Positions 15,386 to 23,591 of a stretch of DNA of 28,039 bases are shown here, in pieces. This DNA comes from DUMJ01 sp964655195. GTDB taxonomy: Bacteria; DUMJ01. Both the position numbers and the translations under genes were made by a program. The notes beneath the pieces were generated by a model that was not told where the DNA came from, did no database searches, and saw only the letters and a list, made by a program, of their open reading frames with translations. Where the stretch lies: NCBI GenBank assembly GCA_964655195.1, contig CAZZLK010000101.1, positions 1 through 28,039 on the forward strand. The letters run 5' to 3'. The first letter of the stretch is position 1. Every line of letters begins with the position of its first letter.

Positions 15386-16171
15386 ATGGATAAGATAATC
15401 TTATCCTTAGCTCCCATTGGAAATATAAAAGGCAAACTTGATATCGATAGGTTGGTAGATGAGGTGATATCTTGTAGGAGATTGGGTGTATCTATGGTAC
15501 ATCTACATGTAGTAGACAGGTTTGGTAAACCCACAAATAACATTGAGGTCTTTGATAGTATTGTGAGAAAAATAAAGGAGATTGAAGATATTATTATTGA
15601 GGGTTCGACTGGTGGGTTGTCCGAGCTAGATGCAAGAGATAGAAGTATCTGTCTAGAACATCCACTAATCGAAGCTTCCTCTCTCAATATGGGTTCTGTA
15701 AATATGGGAGATGAGGTATATATAAACAAGATGCCTGATATAAGATGGTGGGCAGAACTAATAGGGAAGAGGGGGCTTAGTTACCAGTTAGAAATCTTTG
15801 ACCTTTCTATGATTTATACTGCTGAAGAACTTATACAAGAAGGACTGATAAGTAAGGATGCTATCTTTAATCTTTGTCTAGGTTTTGATTCTGCCCTACC
15901 AGCTACTCAAGAAATACTAATAACTATGGTAAGATCTATTCCAAAAGGGAGGAGGTGGGGCTTTATCCATCATAATTTTAAAGATTTTAGATTAATCTCA
16001 TCCGCTATTAGTCTAGGGGCTACGGTTATAAGAGTCGGTAGAGAAGACTCTGGAGACCCAAATAGAGGTAATATAGAACTGGTAGAGAAGACTGTAAGAT
16101 TAATTAGAGAGATAGGTAGAGAAATAGCTAATGTAGATGAGGCTAGACTGATATTGGGATTAAAGAGGTGA
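15386..16171 (+). CDS. BKACE-family beta-keto acid cleavage enzyme (DUF849)
   Basis: 261 residues. The family's metal-binding motif appears as VHLHVVD (H39, H41), followed by IIEGSTGG, a SLNMGSVN segment, and late IRVGRED with E220, the third zinc ligand position known from Kce. The end ELVEKTVRLIREIGREIANVDEAR is a strong BKACE match. BKACE enzymes condense a beta-keto acid with acetyl-CoA and release acetoacetate and a new acyl-CoA. Substrate differs widely within the family. The usual RVGLEDN is RVGREDS here, which may reflect substrate. It starts 5 nt after UroD-like paralogue 2 with a weak SD, and its stop codon overlaps the GH2 SD. Confidence 0.85.
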   Translation: MDKIILSLAPIGNIKGKLDIDRLVDEVISCRRLGVSMVHLHVVDRFGKPTNNIEVFDSIVRKIKEIEDIIIEGSTGGLSELDARDRSICLEHPLIEASSLNMGSVNMGDEVYINKMPDIRWWAELIGKRGLSYQLEIFDLSMIYTAEELIQEGLISKDAIFNLCLGFDSALPATQEILITMVRSIPKGRRWGFIHHNFKDFRLISSAISLGATVIRVGREDSGDPNRGNIELVEKTVRLIREIGREIANVDEARLILGLKR

Positions 16172-16173
16172 TT

Positions 16174-19173
16174 ATGAGAGAGGATCTAGAAGATCTCAGT
16201 GTGATACATCGTAACAGGTTACCTCCGAGAGCTTACTTTATCCCATATCCTCAGCAGGAGAACTGTTTATCTTTAAATGGGGATTGGAAGTTTTTATACG
16301 CTGATTCTCCTCTAAGATTACCTGACAACTTCTATAGTGTTGATTTTGACGTAAATAGCTGGGATGTAATACAAGTGCCATCAAATTGGCAGTTACTGGG
16401 TTATGGGCGACCTCACTACACCAGTGCGATGTATCCTTTTCCAGTCGACCCTCCACATATACCTACAGAAAATCCGACCGGATGTTATAAGCGTAAGTTT
16501 CATATACCATACGAGTGGGATAATAGACGGGTCTACCTCAGGTTTGAGGGTGTAGACAGCGCCTTTGATGTTTGGGTAAATGGAGTATATGTAGGTTATA
16601 GCCAGGGGAGCAGATTACCCTCAGAGTTTGATATTACTCCCTATATCCATAGGGGAGAAAATGATATCTGCGTAACTGTATATCAGTGGTCTACCGGCTC
16701 ATACTTAGAAGACCAAGATATGTGGTGGTTAAGCGGTATCTTTCGAGATGTTTGTCTTTTATCTATGCCTCAGATTCATATATATGACTTTTTTGTCAAA
16801 ACAATGTTAGATAGAAGCTATAGAAATGCCATATTTCAGCTTGAAGTAATCTTAAAGAATACCTTAGAATGGCGTAGAGGTCCTTATACATTAAGATGTA
16901 TCCTCTTTGACAGAGAAAAGGGGAGAGAATATATTATTGCCTCTGAAGCTATAGAAATCGATGGCGATTCATCGATCATTGTCCGATTAGAAGAAGAGAT
17001 AGAGGATGTTCATAAATGGTCTGCTGAGGATCCATATTTATACAATATGAGTTTAGAATTGCTTGAGGATAAAAGATGTATAGAAACTGTCCATTGGAAA
17101 GTGGGATTTAGGATGGTAGAAATAGATGGAAATAGGTTCTTATTAAACGGTACACCTATCAAGATAAAGGGTGTAAACAGGCATGAACATCATCCGGAGT
17201 TAGGGAGGACAGTTCCTTTAGACATAGCGGTAAAGGATATAGTAATGATGAAACAACACAATATTAACGCAGTTAGAACTTCTCATTATCCAAGCGATCC
17301 CCGTTTTTATGATTTATGCGATGTATATGGGATATATGTGATAGCAGAAAATGACTTGGAATGTCACTGGTTTGAACAATTAGCCAAGACAAACAGTGTA
17401 ATTTTACTAAGCGATGATCCAAAATGGGAAGCCCATTATCTAGATAGAATAAGTAGAACAGTACATAGGGATAAGAATCATCCTTCTGTGATTATCTGGT
17501 CATTAGGGAATGAATCGGGTTTTGGGTGTAATATAGAGAAAATGGCTCAATGGGTACGTACTTATGACACAACAAGGCCAATTCATTATGAAAGGGATAG
17601 GGAAGGAAAAGTAGTAGATATTATCAGCAGTATGTATACCTCTATAGAACAGTTAATAGAATTGGGGAAAAGAGAAGATATAGGAAAGCCACATCTTCTA
17701 TGTGAATATGCACATGCGATGGGAAATGGACCTGGAAACCTGAAAGAATACTGGGATGTCTTCTATCTATATGACAGATTAATGGGGGGATGTGTCTGGG
17801 AATGGATAGATCATGGGATAAAGAAGACTGATAATGGAAAAGAGTACTTTGCATATGGAGGAGATTTTGGAGATTATCCAAATGATGGCAACTTTGTGAT
17901 AGATGGCTTAGTTTTCCCCGATAGAACCCCTTCGCCAGGGCTTATAGAGTATAAAAAAGTCTTAGAACCTGTTAAGGTTGAACCTTTAGATATGCAGGAA
18001 GGAATATTTAAGGTGACCAATAGATATGACTTTATCTCTCTGGACCATTTAGGAGCTTGTTGGGAATTACTGGTTGACGGAAAACCCTATGACTCTGGGG
18101 TCTTAAATCTCCCTCACATAAAGGCTAGAGAAACTGCCGAGATAAAAATACCATTTAGTATTGATAGAGAGATTGCAGATAAAGAGTGTATGCTCAGCAT
18201 AAACTTCTATCTAAAATATAATACCTTATGGGCTCAGGCAGGTCATATAGTAGCATGGTCTCAGTTTAAGATAAATGAATCAAAGAGGACTCCTTACGTG
18301 GGGCTTTCAGTGGATAGAAAAAGAGATTTACTAGAAACTAACTCTAAGATTAATATAAAAGGTGATTGTTCAGAGATAGAATTTGATAAGGTAAAAGGGA
18401 CTATTATTTCTTGGATATACGAAGGGATTAACTTAATAAAAAGAGGTCCTTTATTGAATCTTTGGAGGGCTCCTATAGATAACGATAGGCAAGAGGAGAA
18501 ACATTGGCGAATAATGGGAGTAAATTGTCTACAACAAAGAGTAGATAGGGTAGAGATAATAAGAGGACAAAATGGTGTGATCTTACTCTGTAAAGCTTAT
18601 CTAGCTCCACCTACACATACTTGGGGTATAGAATGCGAGTATATCTACAGATTTAGAGATGACGGCATTATGGAACTCAATATAAAAGGTGCTCCATATG
18701 GTTCTGGACCTAATACAATCCCTAGAGTAGGAATTCAGCTGTATATACCAAAGCGATTTGAATATGTAAGCTGGTATGGAAGAGGCTTTGGGGAATGCTA
18801 TATAGACAGTAAGGAAGCAGGTAAATTTGGTATCTACAGTGCACGGATAGATGATCTGTATACCCCTTATGTAAGACCTCAGGAGAATGGGAATAGAACT
18901 GATGTAAGATGGTTTAGACTGACAGATATAAGAGAGAAAGGGATATTTGTAGAAGGTGATGAGCCTTTTAATTTTAGTGCTCACTGGTACACTACCGAAG
19001 ATTTAGAGAAGGCTGGTCATACCTGTGAGTTAAATAAGAGAGACTTTATTACTCTAAATATAGACTATAGACACCATGGGTTGGGAAGTGCTAGTTGTGG
19101 ACCTGGACCACTCCCTCAGTATACCTTGAAATTGGGCAGATTTAATTTTATGGTAAGATTTAGACCACTGTAA
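16174..19173 (+). CDS. lacZ: GH2 family beta-galactosidase (LacZ-type)
   Basis: 999 residues, the length of full five-domain LacZ enzymes. Jelly-roll domain around 20-190 (DVWVNGVYVGYSQGSRLPSEF), Ig-like domain to about 310, catalytic barrel with NRHEHHPELGR, acid/base E447 in WSLGNESGFG and nucleophile E511 in CEYAHAMGNG, then the Bgal small domain (LNLWRAPIDND near residue 765). It hydrolyses beta-galactosides such as lactose; no signal peptide, so it is intracellular. A GTG at 16168 is in frame but is inside the SD AGAGGTGATT; the ATG at 16174 is chosen. The SD covers the BKACE stop, so the two are coupled. Other GH2 activities (glucuronidase) are less likely given the small domain. Confidence 0.95.
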   Translation: MREDLEDLSVIHRNRLPPRAYFIPYPQQENCLSLNGDWKFLYADSPLRLPDNFYSVDFDVNSWDVIQVPSNWQLLGYGRPHYTSAMYPFPVDPPHIPTENPTGCYKRKFHIPYEWDNRRVYLRFEGVDSAFDVWVNGVYVGYSQGSRLPSEFDITPYIHRGENDICVTVYQWSTGSYLEDQDMWWLSGIFRDVCLLSMPQIHIYDFFVKTMLDRSYRNAIFQLEVILKNTLEWRRGPYTLRCILFDREKGREYIIASEAIEIDGDSSIIVRLEEEIEDVHKWSAEDPYLYNMSLELLEDKRCIETVHWKVGFRMVEIDGNRFLLNGTPIKIKGVNRHEHHPELGRTVPLDIAVKDIVMMKQHNINAVRTSHYPSDPRFYDLCDVYGIYVIAENDLECHWFEQLAKTNSVILLSDDPKWEAHYLDRISRTVHRDKNHPSVIIWSLGNESGFGCNIEKMAQWVRTYDTTRPIHYERDREGKVVDIISSMYTSIEQLIELGKREDIGKPHLLCEYAHAMGNGPGNLKEYWDVFYLYDRLMGGCVWEWIDHGIKKTDNGKEYFAYGGDFGDYPNDGNFVIDGLVFPDRTPSPGLIEYKKVLEPVKVEPLDMQEGIFKVTNRYDFISLDHLGACWELLVDGKPYDSGVLNLPHIKARETAEIKIPFSIDREIADKECMLSINFYLKYNTLWAQAGHIVAWSQFKINESKRTPYVGLSVDRKRDLLETNSKINIKGDCSEIEFDKVKGTIISWIYEGINLIKRGPLLNLWRAPIDNDRQEEKHWRIMGVNCLQQRVDRVEIIRGQNGVILLCKAYLAPPTHTWGIECEYIYRFRDDGIMELNIKGAPYGSGPNTIPRVGIQLYIPKRFEYVSWYGRGFGECYIDSKEAGKFGIYSARIDDLYTPYVRPQENGNRTDVRWFRLTDIREKGIFVEGDEPFNFSAHWYTTEDLEKAGHTCELNKRDFITLNIDYRHHGLGSASCGPGPLPQYTLKLGRFNFMVRFRPL

Positions 19174-19195
19174 TTTTAAAGATGGAGGGATACCT

Positions 19196-19798
19196 ATGAG
19201 TATTTTAGAAAGTCTGTATAAGTTATGTTTAGTTTTATTTATCATATCTCTCGTACTACTTGGTGGGGAAAAGTATTCCTTCTCTAAGAGTACCGAGGAT
19301 AAAAGTAGAGGAATACTCGAAATATCCTTCGATTTTAAGAGACAGGGGACTATAGCATCAAATCAGTATGCAGTTTGGATTGAGGATGACAAGGGTAAAC
19401 TAATAAAAACACTCTATGTAACAAGATATACTGCCAAAGGGGGATATCTCTACAGAAAGGAGTGTCTGCCGACTTGGGTAGAAAAAGCTAAGCCATCTTC
19501 ACTACCATCTACTGTTATTGATGCTATCACCAGTGCCACTCCTTCGTCTGGAACCCAAAGATATCTCTGGGATGGTAGGGATGAAGGTGGTAACTATGTT
19601 GAGCCTGGAAGATATCGTTTTTATATAGAGGCTACATTATACTGGACAAATAGAGTCCTGTATAGTGGGGCATTTCTATATGGAGGCGAGAATCAGGAAA
19701 ATATTCCAATTACAGTTAAGTATTTTGATGGGCAGTCAAACAAAGATATGATTCAGAATGTAAAAGCAAAGTATATCTCAAGTAAACGAAGACTATAG
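19196..19798 (+). CDS. DUF2271-family secreted/membrane-anchored protein
   Basis: 200 residues with a hydrophobic N-terminal helix (about 8-23), a signal anchor or signal peptide without a lipobox. The body has NQYAVWIEDDKGKLIKTL, LPTW, DAITSATPSSG and YLWDGRDEGGNYVEPG, followed by RYRFYIEA; these are the marks of DUF2271 (FlgD-Ig-like) proteins. Relatives are often next to ApbE flavin transferase or PepSY-like redox proteins, but none is seen here. SD GGAGGG precedes the ATG. It is the last gene of the GH2 operon, 22 nt after it. No function assigned. Confidence 0.72.
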   Translation: MSILESLYKLCLVLFIISLVLLGGEKYSFSKSTEDKSRGILEISFDFKRQGTIASNQYAVWIEDDKGKLIKTLYVTRYTAKGGYLYRKECLPTWVEKAKPSSLPSTVIDAITSATPSSGTQRYLWDGRDEGGNYVEPGRYRFYIEATLYWTNRVLYSGAFLYGGENQENIPITVKYFDGQSNKDMIQNVKAKYISSKRRL

Positions 19799-19813
19799 CA
19801 TCGTGGCGGGAAA

Positions 19814-19847
19814 GGTATCTTATCTGTCCATCAGATTATTGCATACC
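19814..19847. other. Weak hairpin in the DUF2271-tRNA gap
   Basis: GGTAT (19814-19818) can pair with ATACC (19843-19847) and ATCTG with CAGAT inside it, giving an interrupted stem. No T-tract follows, so it is at best a poor terminator for the GH2 operon. The rest of the 99-base gap (19799-19897) holds the tRNA promoter and nothing else I can identify. Confidence 0.25.
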
Positions 19848-19849
19848 CC

Positions 19850-19878
19850 TTGAAATTTTATATTCTTTGTGGTATAGT
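19850..19878 (+). promoter_or_regulatory. Promoter for the tRNA(CAT)-tRNA-Val-zinc ribbon unit
   Basis: TTGAAA (19850-19855), 17-bp spacer, TATAGT (19873-19878) preceded by TGG, giving an extended -10. Predicted start near 19885, about 13 nt before the first tRNA. Confidence 0.7.
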
Positions 19879-19897
19879 ATTTCTGTCATTGATGGAT

Positions 19898-19972
19898 GGG
19901 CCCATAGCTCAACGGTAGAGCTGCCGGCTCATAACCGGTCGGTTCCTGGTTCGAATCCGGGTGGGCCCACCA
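19898..19972 (+). tRNA. tRNA with CAT anticodon (Ile2 or elongator Met)
   Basis: A complete 75-nt cloverleaf with encoded CCA: acceptor GGGCCCA/TGGGCCC, D arm GCTC/GAGC, anticodon stem GCCGG/CCGGT with loop CTCATAA, T arm CCTGG/CCGGG with TTCGAAT. G1-C72 pairing rules out initiator Met. Both elongator Met and the lysidine-modified Ile2 carry CAT; C4-G69 and C5-G68, which are TilS identity pairs in E. coli Ile2, favour Ile2, but this is not decisive. Confidence 0.95.
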
Positions 19973-19973
19973 T

Positions 19974-20049
19974 GGGCGAATAGCTCAGTGGTTAGAGCGC
20001 CTGCCTTACAAGCAGGAGGCCACAGGTTCAAGTCCTGTTTCGCCCACCA
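19974..20049 (+). tRNA. tRNA-Val (TAC)
   Basis: 76-nt cloverleaf with encoded CCA, 1 nt after the previous tRNA. Acceptor GGGCGAA/TTCGCCC, anticodon stem CCTGC/GCAGG with loop CTTACAA (TAC, Val), T arm ACAGG/CCTGT with TTCAAGT. It is followed by six T residues, without a separate hairpin. Confidence 0.96.
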
Positions 20050-20076
20050 TTTTTTATTCCTTTCGGGAGGATACAG

Positions 20077-20781
20077 ATGCCTCTACTAGATGAACTTCAG
20101 AAACTCTGGGAGGTTCAACTGTTAGATGTGGAGATTCTCAAGTTAGAAGAAGAGTTGCAAAGTCTTGATAGGGGGGAAGAGTTAAAGAAGCGAATCGAAT
20201 CACTTTCCAGTCTCTATAATAAAGAGATCGAGGAGATAAAGTCAAAGGAAATCCTTCTTAAAGAATTAGAACTTGAGTTATCTACTCTGGAAGAGAGAAA
20301 GAAAAAGGACGAGGAGAGACTCTATAAAAACGTTACCACTCAAAAAGAAGTAGACAGATTAACTCAAGAGATCCAATATATTAACCAGGAAAAAAACAGG
20401 GTAGAGGATAAAATCCTTGAAGTTATGGAATCTTTGGATTCTCTTAAGGAAGAGGCTCCAAAAACCAAGAGAGAGTTAGAAGATTTAGAAGCTTCTCTGA
20501 GTGAGGTTTTAAAGAGAGCAGAGAATATAGAGAAGGAGATATTAAAGAGTCTTCAGGCTTTGCAGGATAAAAGGTCAGAGAAAGTAAAAGAGATAGACGC
20601 AAAGTTGCTGTCTAAATATGAGACGATTAGAAAGAATAGACGTGGAAGAGGAATGTCTAAAGTTATTGCCGGGAAATGTTCGGAATGCGGTGTCGAGTTA
20701 TCTCTCCTTCTTATAGAAAAACTTGAACATTTGGATGAGCTGCTAACGTGTGAGCATTGTGGAAGGATTCTTATTATCTAG
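20077..20781 (+). CDS. Coiled-coil protein with C-terminal C4 zinc ribbon (DUF164/CT398-like)
   Basis: 234 residues. Positions about 5-180 are a nearly unbroken Glu/Lys/Leu-rich coiled coil (helical hairpin), with the family's conserved NVTTQKEVDRLTQEI around 84-98. The C-terminus is a zinc ribbon with C201-x-x-C204 and C225-x-x-C228. This is the widespread zf-RING_7 type family; a Chlamydia member (CT398/CdsZ) binds sigma-54 or secretion partners, but the general role is unclear. SD GGGAGGA precedes the ATG. It lies 27 nt after tRNA-Val with no promoter seen between, so it probably reads through from the tRNA promoter. Confidence 0.85.
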   Translation: MPLLDELQKLWEVQLLDVEILKLEEELQSLDRGEELKKRIESLSSLYNKEIEEIKSKEILLKELELELSTLEERKKKDEERLYKNVTTQKEVDRLTQEIQYINQEKNRVEDKILEVMESLDSLKEEAPKTKRELEDLEASLSEVLKRAENIEKEILKSLQALQDKRSEKVKEIDAKLLSKYETIRKNRRGRGMSKVIAGKCSECGVELSLLLIEKLEHLDELLTCEHCGRILII

Positions 20782-20795
20782 ATGAGAGAAAAAAT

Positions 20796-20826
20796 AAAAG
20801 AGGCGGGGAAGTCCCCGCCTCTTTTT
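20796..20826. terminator. Bidirectional intrinsic terminator between zinc-ribbon gene and ppdK
   Basis: A 14-bp perfect stem (20796-20809 with 20812-20825) contains the GC block AGGCGGGGA/TCCCCGCCT and a 2-nt centre. The stem ends in AAAAG/CTTTT, so each strand presents a T-run after the GC-rich part. It can stop the plus-strand zinc-ribbon transcript and the convergent ppdK transcript. Confidence 0.92.
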
Positions 20827-20836
20827 ATATAAAAGC

Positions 20837-23494
20837 TTACTTATCTCTAAATGACTGTTTTTCTTTAAGTGCTGCGTGAGCTGCTGCTAAACGGGCTACT
20901 GGAACTCTAAATGGAGAACAGCTTACATAGTTGAGCCCTATCTCATGGGCAAACATTATGGAATCTGGATCTCCACCGTGTTCTCCGCATATACCCACTT
21001 CTAGGTCAGGTCTAGTAGCACGTCCTTCCTTCACTGCTATCTCCATAAGTCTGCCAACACCCTTTATATCCAGTGTCTGGAAGGGATCATTAGGAAGAAT
21101 TCCTTTCTCTAGATATACAAAGAGGAACTTCCCTTCAGCATCATCCCTGGAATAACCAAATGTCATCTGAGTTAAGTCATTTGTTCCAAAGCTGAAGAAC
21201 TGTGCATATTCGGCGATCTCTCCAGCGGTAAGTGCAGCTCTTGGGACCTCTATCATTGTTCCAAACTTGTAATCTACAGTAACTCCTTGTTCTTCCATAA
21301 CCTTCTTAGCTACAGCTTCAAGCTGTTCTCTCACGACTTTGAGTTCGTTAACATGTCCAACGAGAGGAATCATAACTTCTGGCTTTGGATTATACCCTTC
21401 CTTCTTCAGTTCGCAAGCTGCCTCAAATATTGCTCTTACCTGCATCTCGTTAATTTCTGGTCTGGTGATACCAAGTCTGCATCCTCTAAGTCCTAGCATC
21501 GGATTGGCTTCTCTCATTTCTTCTACACGCTTTAGAAGCTCTTCCTTTTCAGCCAGAGCCTTTGGATCTTTTCCAGTAACTCTGAGTTCGATTACTTCAG
21601 CGAGAAGTTCTTCATACCTTGGTAGGAATTCATGTAGAGGAGGATCAAGTAATCTTATTATGACAGGTAGCCCATCCATAACTTTAAGAATGCCCTTGAA
21701 GTCCTCTTTCTGGATGGGTAGAAGTTTATCTAGCGCTGCTTTTCTCTCTTCTGGAGTTCTAGCTAGAATCATCTGCCTCACTATAGGTAATCTGTCAGCT
21801 TCAAAGAACATATGCTCGGTTCTGCACAGTCCAATACCTTGAGCTCCGTATTCTTTTGCTTTTTGAGCATCTCTAGGATAATCTGCATTAGCCCAGTTTT
21901 GAAGTCTCTTAAACTCGTCAGCCCAAGAGAGTAACTTTTGAAGCTCTGGAGTAAGTTCTGGTTCAATTAAGGGAACCTCACCCAGGATAACTTCTCCAGT
22001 TGTTCCGTTTATTGTAATTACATCGCCTTCTTTTACTGTATAGCTATTTACATTAAAGAGCCTCTTCTCAAGATCGATCTTTATAGACTCTGCTCCAACT
22101 ACACATGGTTTTCCAATTCCTCTTGCCACAACTGCTGCGTGACTTGTTGCTCCACCACGGGCGGTAAGGATTCCTTCACTTGCTAACATTCCACCTACAT
22201 CGTCAGGATTTGTCTCTGGTCTTACAAGGATAACTTTCTCTCCATTCTGAGCCCACTCCTTAGCGGTTTCTGCATCGAATACAGCTTTACCAGTGGCTGC
22301 ACCTGGAGAAGCATTCAGCCCTTTGGCTATAACGGTAACCTTGGCAGATGGGTCTATCTGTCTGTGGAGTAACTGGTTTATCTGATTGGGTTCAACCCTT
22401 AGAACGGCTTCTTCTTTAGTTATAATACCTTCTTCCGCCATATCAACAGCTATCTTAACTGCTGCTTGAGCTGTTCTCTTACCAGACCTTGTCTGTAACA
22501 TCCATAGTTTTCCACGCTCTACAGTAAACTCTATGTCCTGCATATCTCTGTAGTAGTTCTCTAACTTCTTTGCTATCTCTACAAGCTGGTCGTATACAGC
22601 TGGCATCTTCTCTTTCAGTTCGTCTATCTTTAGAGGTGTACGAATACCAGCGACTACGTCCTCACCCTGAGCGTTAAATAGAAATTCGCCAAAGAACTTC
22701 TTTTCCCCTGTCGCCGGGTCTCTTGTGAATGCTACACCTGTGCCAGAATCAAAACCCATATTACCAAATACCATGGTAACTACATTTACTGCAGTCCCAA
22801 GGTTATGAGGTATCTTATGATAGTTTCTGTAGTCGATAGCCCTCTTATTGTTCCAGGAATTGAAAACAGCACCTATCGCCAGTCTTAATTGTTCTAGAGG
22901 ATCTTGGGGGAAATCTTTTCCTGTTTCTCTCTTTACTATATCTTTGAATATAGAGACTATCTCTTTTAGATGCTCTGCTGTGAGGTCTGTATCGTAATGC
23001 GCCCCTACTTTTTCCTTGTACTCTTCGAATGCCTTGTCGAAAAGTTCACCTGGAACACCTAGGACTATCTTACCAAATAACTGAATAAAACGTCTATATG
23101 CATCATATACAAAACGCTCATTCTGAGTAAGCTGTATAAGTCCTTTGGCAACCTCATCATTCAGTCCTAGATTGAGGACTGTATCCATCATACCTGGCAT
23201 AGAGAACTTTGCCCCTGATCTTACAGAAACTAAAAGAGGATTAGAGACATCGCCGAACTTCTTTCCAGTTCTTCTTTCTACCTCTTTTAAAGCTTCCAGT
23301 ACCTGTTCCCACATCCCCTCTGGGAACTTCTGGTTGTTCTCATAGTAGGCATTACAAGCCTCTGTAGTGATGGTGAATCCTGGAGGTACAGGAAGTCCTG
23401 CCTGGGTCATCTGTGCTAGCCCAGCTCCTTTACCTCCTAAAAGCGCCCTATCATTAGGATCGCCTTCATCGAATAAGTAGACCCACTTCTTCAT
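20837..23494 (-). CDS. ppdK: Pyruvate, phosphate dikinase
   Basis: 885 residues, full length. ATP-grasp domain (about 1-340) with LLGGKGAGLAQM and SVRSGAKFSMPGMMDT; swivelling phosphohistidine domain with catalytic H452 in GGATSHAAVVARG; C-terminal PEP/pyruvate barrel with LLDPPLHEFLP, GLCRTEHMFF and Cys836 in GICGEHGGDP. It interconverts pyruvate, ATP and phosphate with PEP, AMP and pyrophosphate, and in anaerobic thermophiles often runs in the glycolytic direction in place of or beside pyruvate kinase. SD AAGGAGTG lies close before the ATG. A 58-nt leader is predicted from its promoter. Single-gene unit with terminator at 20796-20826. No pyruvate kinase is in the window. Confidence 0.98.
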   Translation of the reverse strand: MKKWVYLFDEGDPNDRALLGGKGAGLAQMTQAGLPVPPGFTITTEACNAYYENNQKFPEGMWEQVLEALKEVERRTGKKFGDVSNPLLVSVRSGAKFSMPGMMDTVLNLGLNDEVAKGLIQLTQNERFVYDAYRRFIQLFGKIVLGVPGELFDKAFEEYKEKVGAHYDTDLTAEHLKEIVSIFKDIVKRETGKDFPQDPLEQLRLAIGAVFNSWNNKRAIDYRNYHKIPHNLGTAVNVVTMVFGNMGFDSGTGVAFTRDPATGEKKFFGEFLFNAQGEDVVAGIRTPLKIDELKEKMPAVYDQLVEIAKKLENYYRDMQDIEFTVERGKLWMLQTRSGKRTAQAAVKIAVDMAEEGIITKEEAVLRVEPNQINQLLHRQIDPSAKVTVIAKGLNASPGAATGKAVFDAETAKEWAQNGEKVILVRPETNPDDVGGMLASEGILTARGGATSHAAVVARGIGKPCVVGAESIKIDLEKRLFNVNSYTVKEGDVITINGTTGEVILGEVPLIEPELTPELQKLLSWADEFKRLQNWANADYPRDAQKAKEYGAQGIGLCRTEHMFFEADRLPIVRQMILARTPEERKAALDKLLPIQKEDFKGILKVMDGLPVIIRLLDPPLHEFLPRYEELLAEVIELRVTGKDPKALAEKEELLKRVEEMREANPMLGLRGCRLGITRPEINEMQVRAIFEAACELKKEGYNPKPEVMIPLVGHVNELKVVREQLEAVAKKVMEEQGVTVDYKFGTMIEVPRAALTAGEIAEYAQFFSFGTNDLTQMTFGYSRDDAEGKFLFVYLEKGILPNDPFQTLDIKGVGRLMEIAVKEGRATRPDLEVGICGEHGGDPDSIMFAHEIGLNYVSCSPFRVPVARLAAAHAALKEKQSFRDK

Positions 23495-23558
23495 CTTTCA
23501 CACTCCTTCATTAAAGATTATTCTTTATTTTAAAAGCAGTTTTAGTCAAACCTTATCT

Positions 23559-23587
23559 ATTATACCAGAAAAGACGAAACCCTTCAA
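23559..23587 (-). promoter_or_regulatory. Promoter for ppdK
   Basis: On the minus strand: TTGAAG (23587-23582), 17 bp, TATAAT (23564-23559) with TGG directly before it, so both a fair -35 and an extended -10 are present. It is back-to-back with the tRNA-Gly promoter, the -35 boxes being 4 bp apart. Confidence 0.72.
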
Positions 23588-23591
23588 CCCC

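Noticed and set aside
21339..21842. 167-codon plus-strand open frame inside ppdK
   Set aside because: Ser-rich shadow of the PPDK reading frame with no independent signals.
23495..23552. Riboswitch or attenuator in the ppdK leader
   Set aside because: The predicted leader is about 58 nt, AT-rich, with only small A/T hairpins and no known aptamer pattern.
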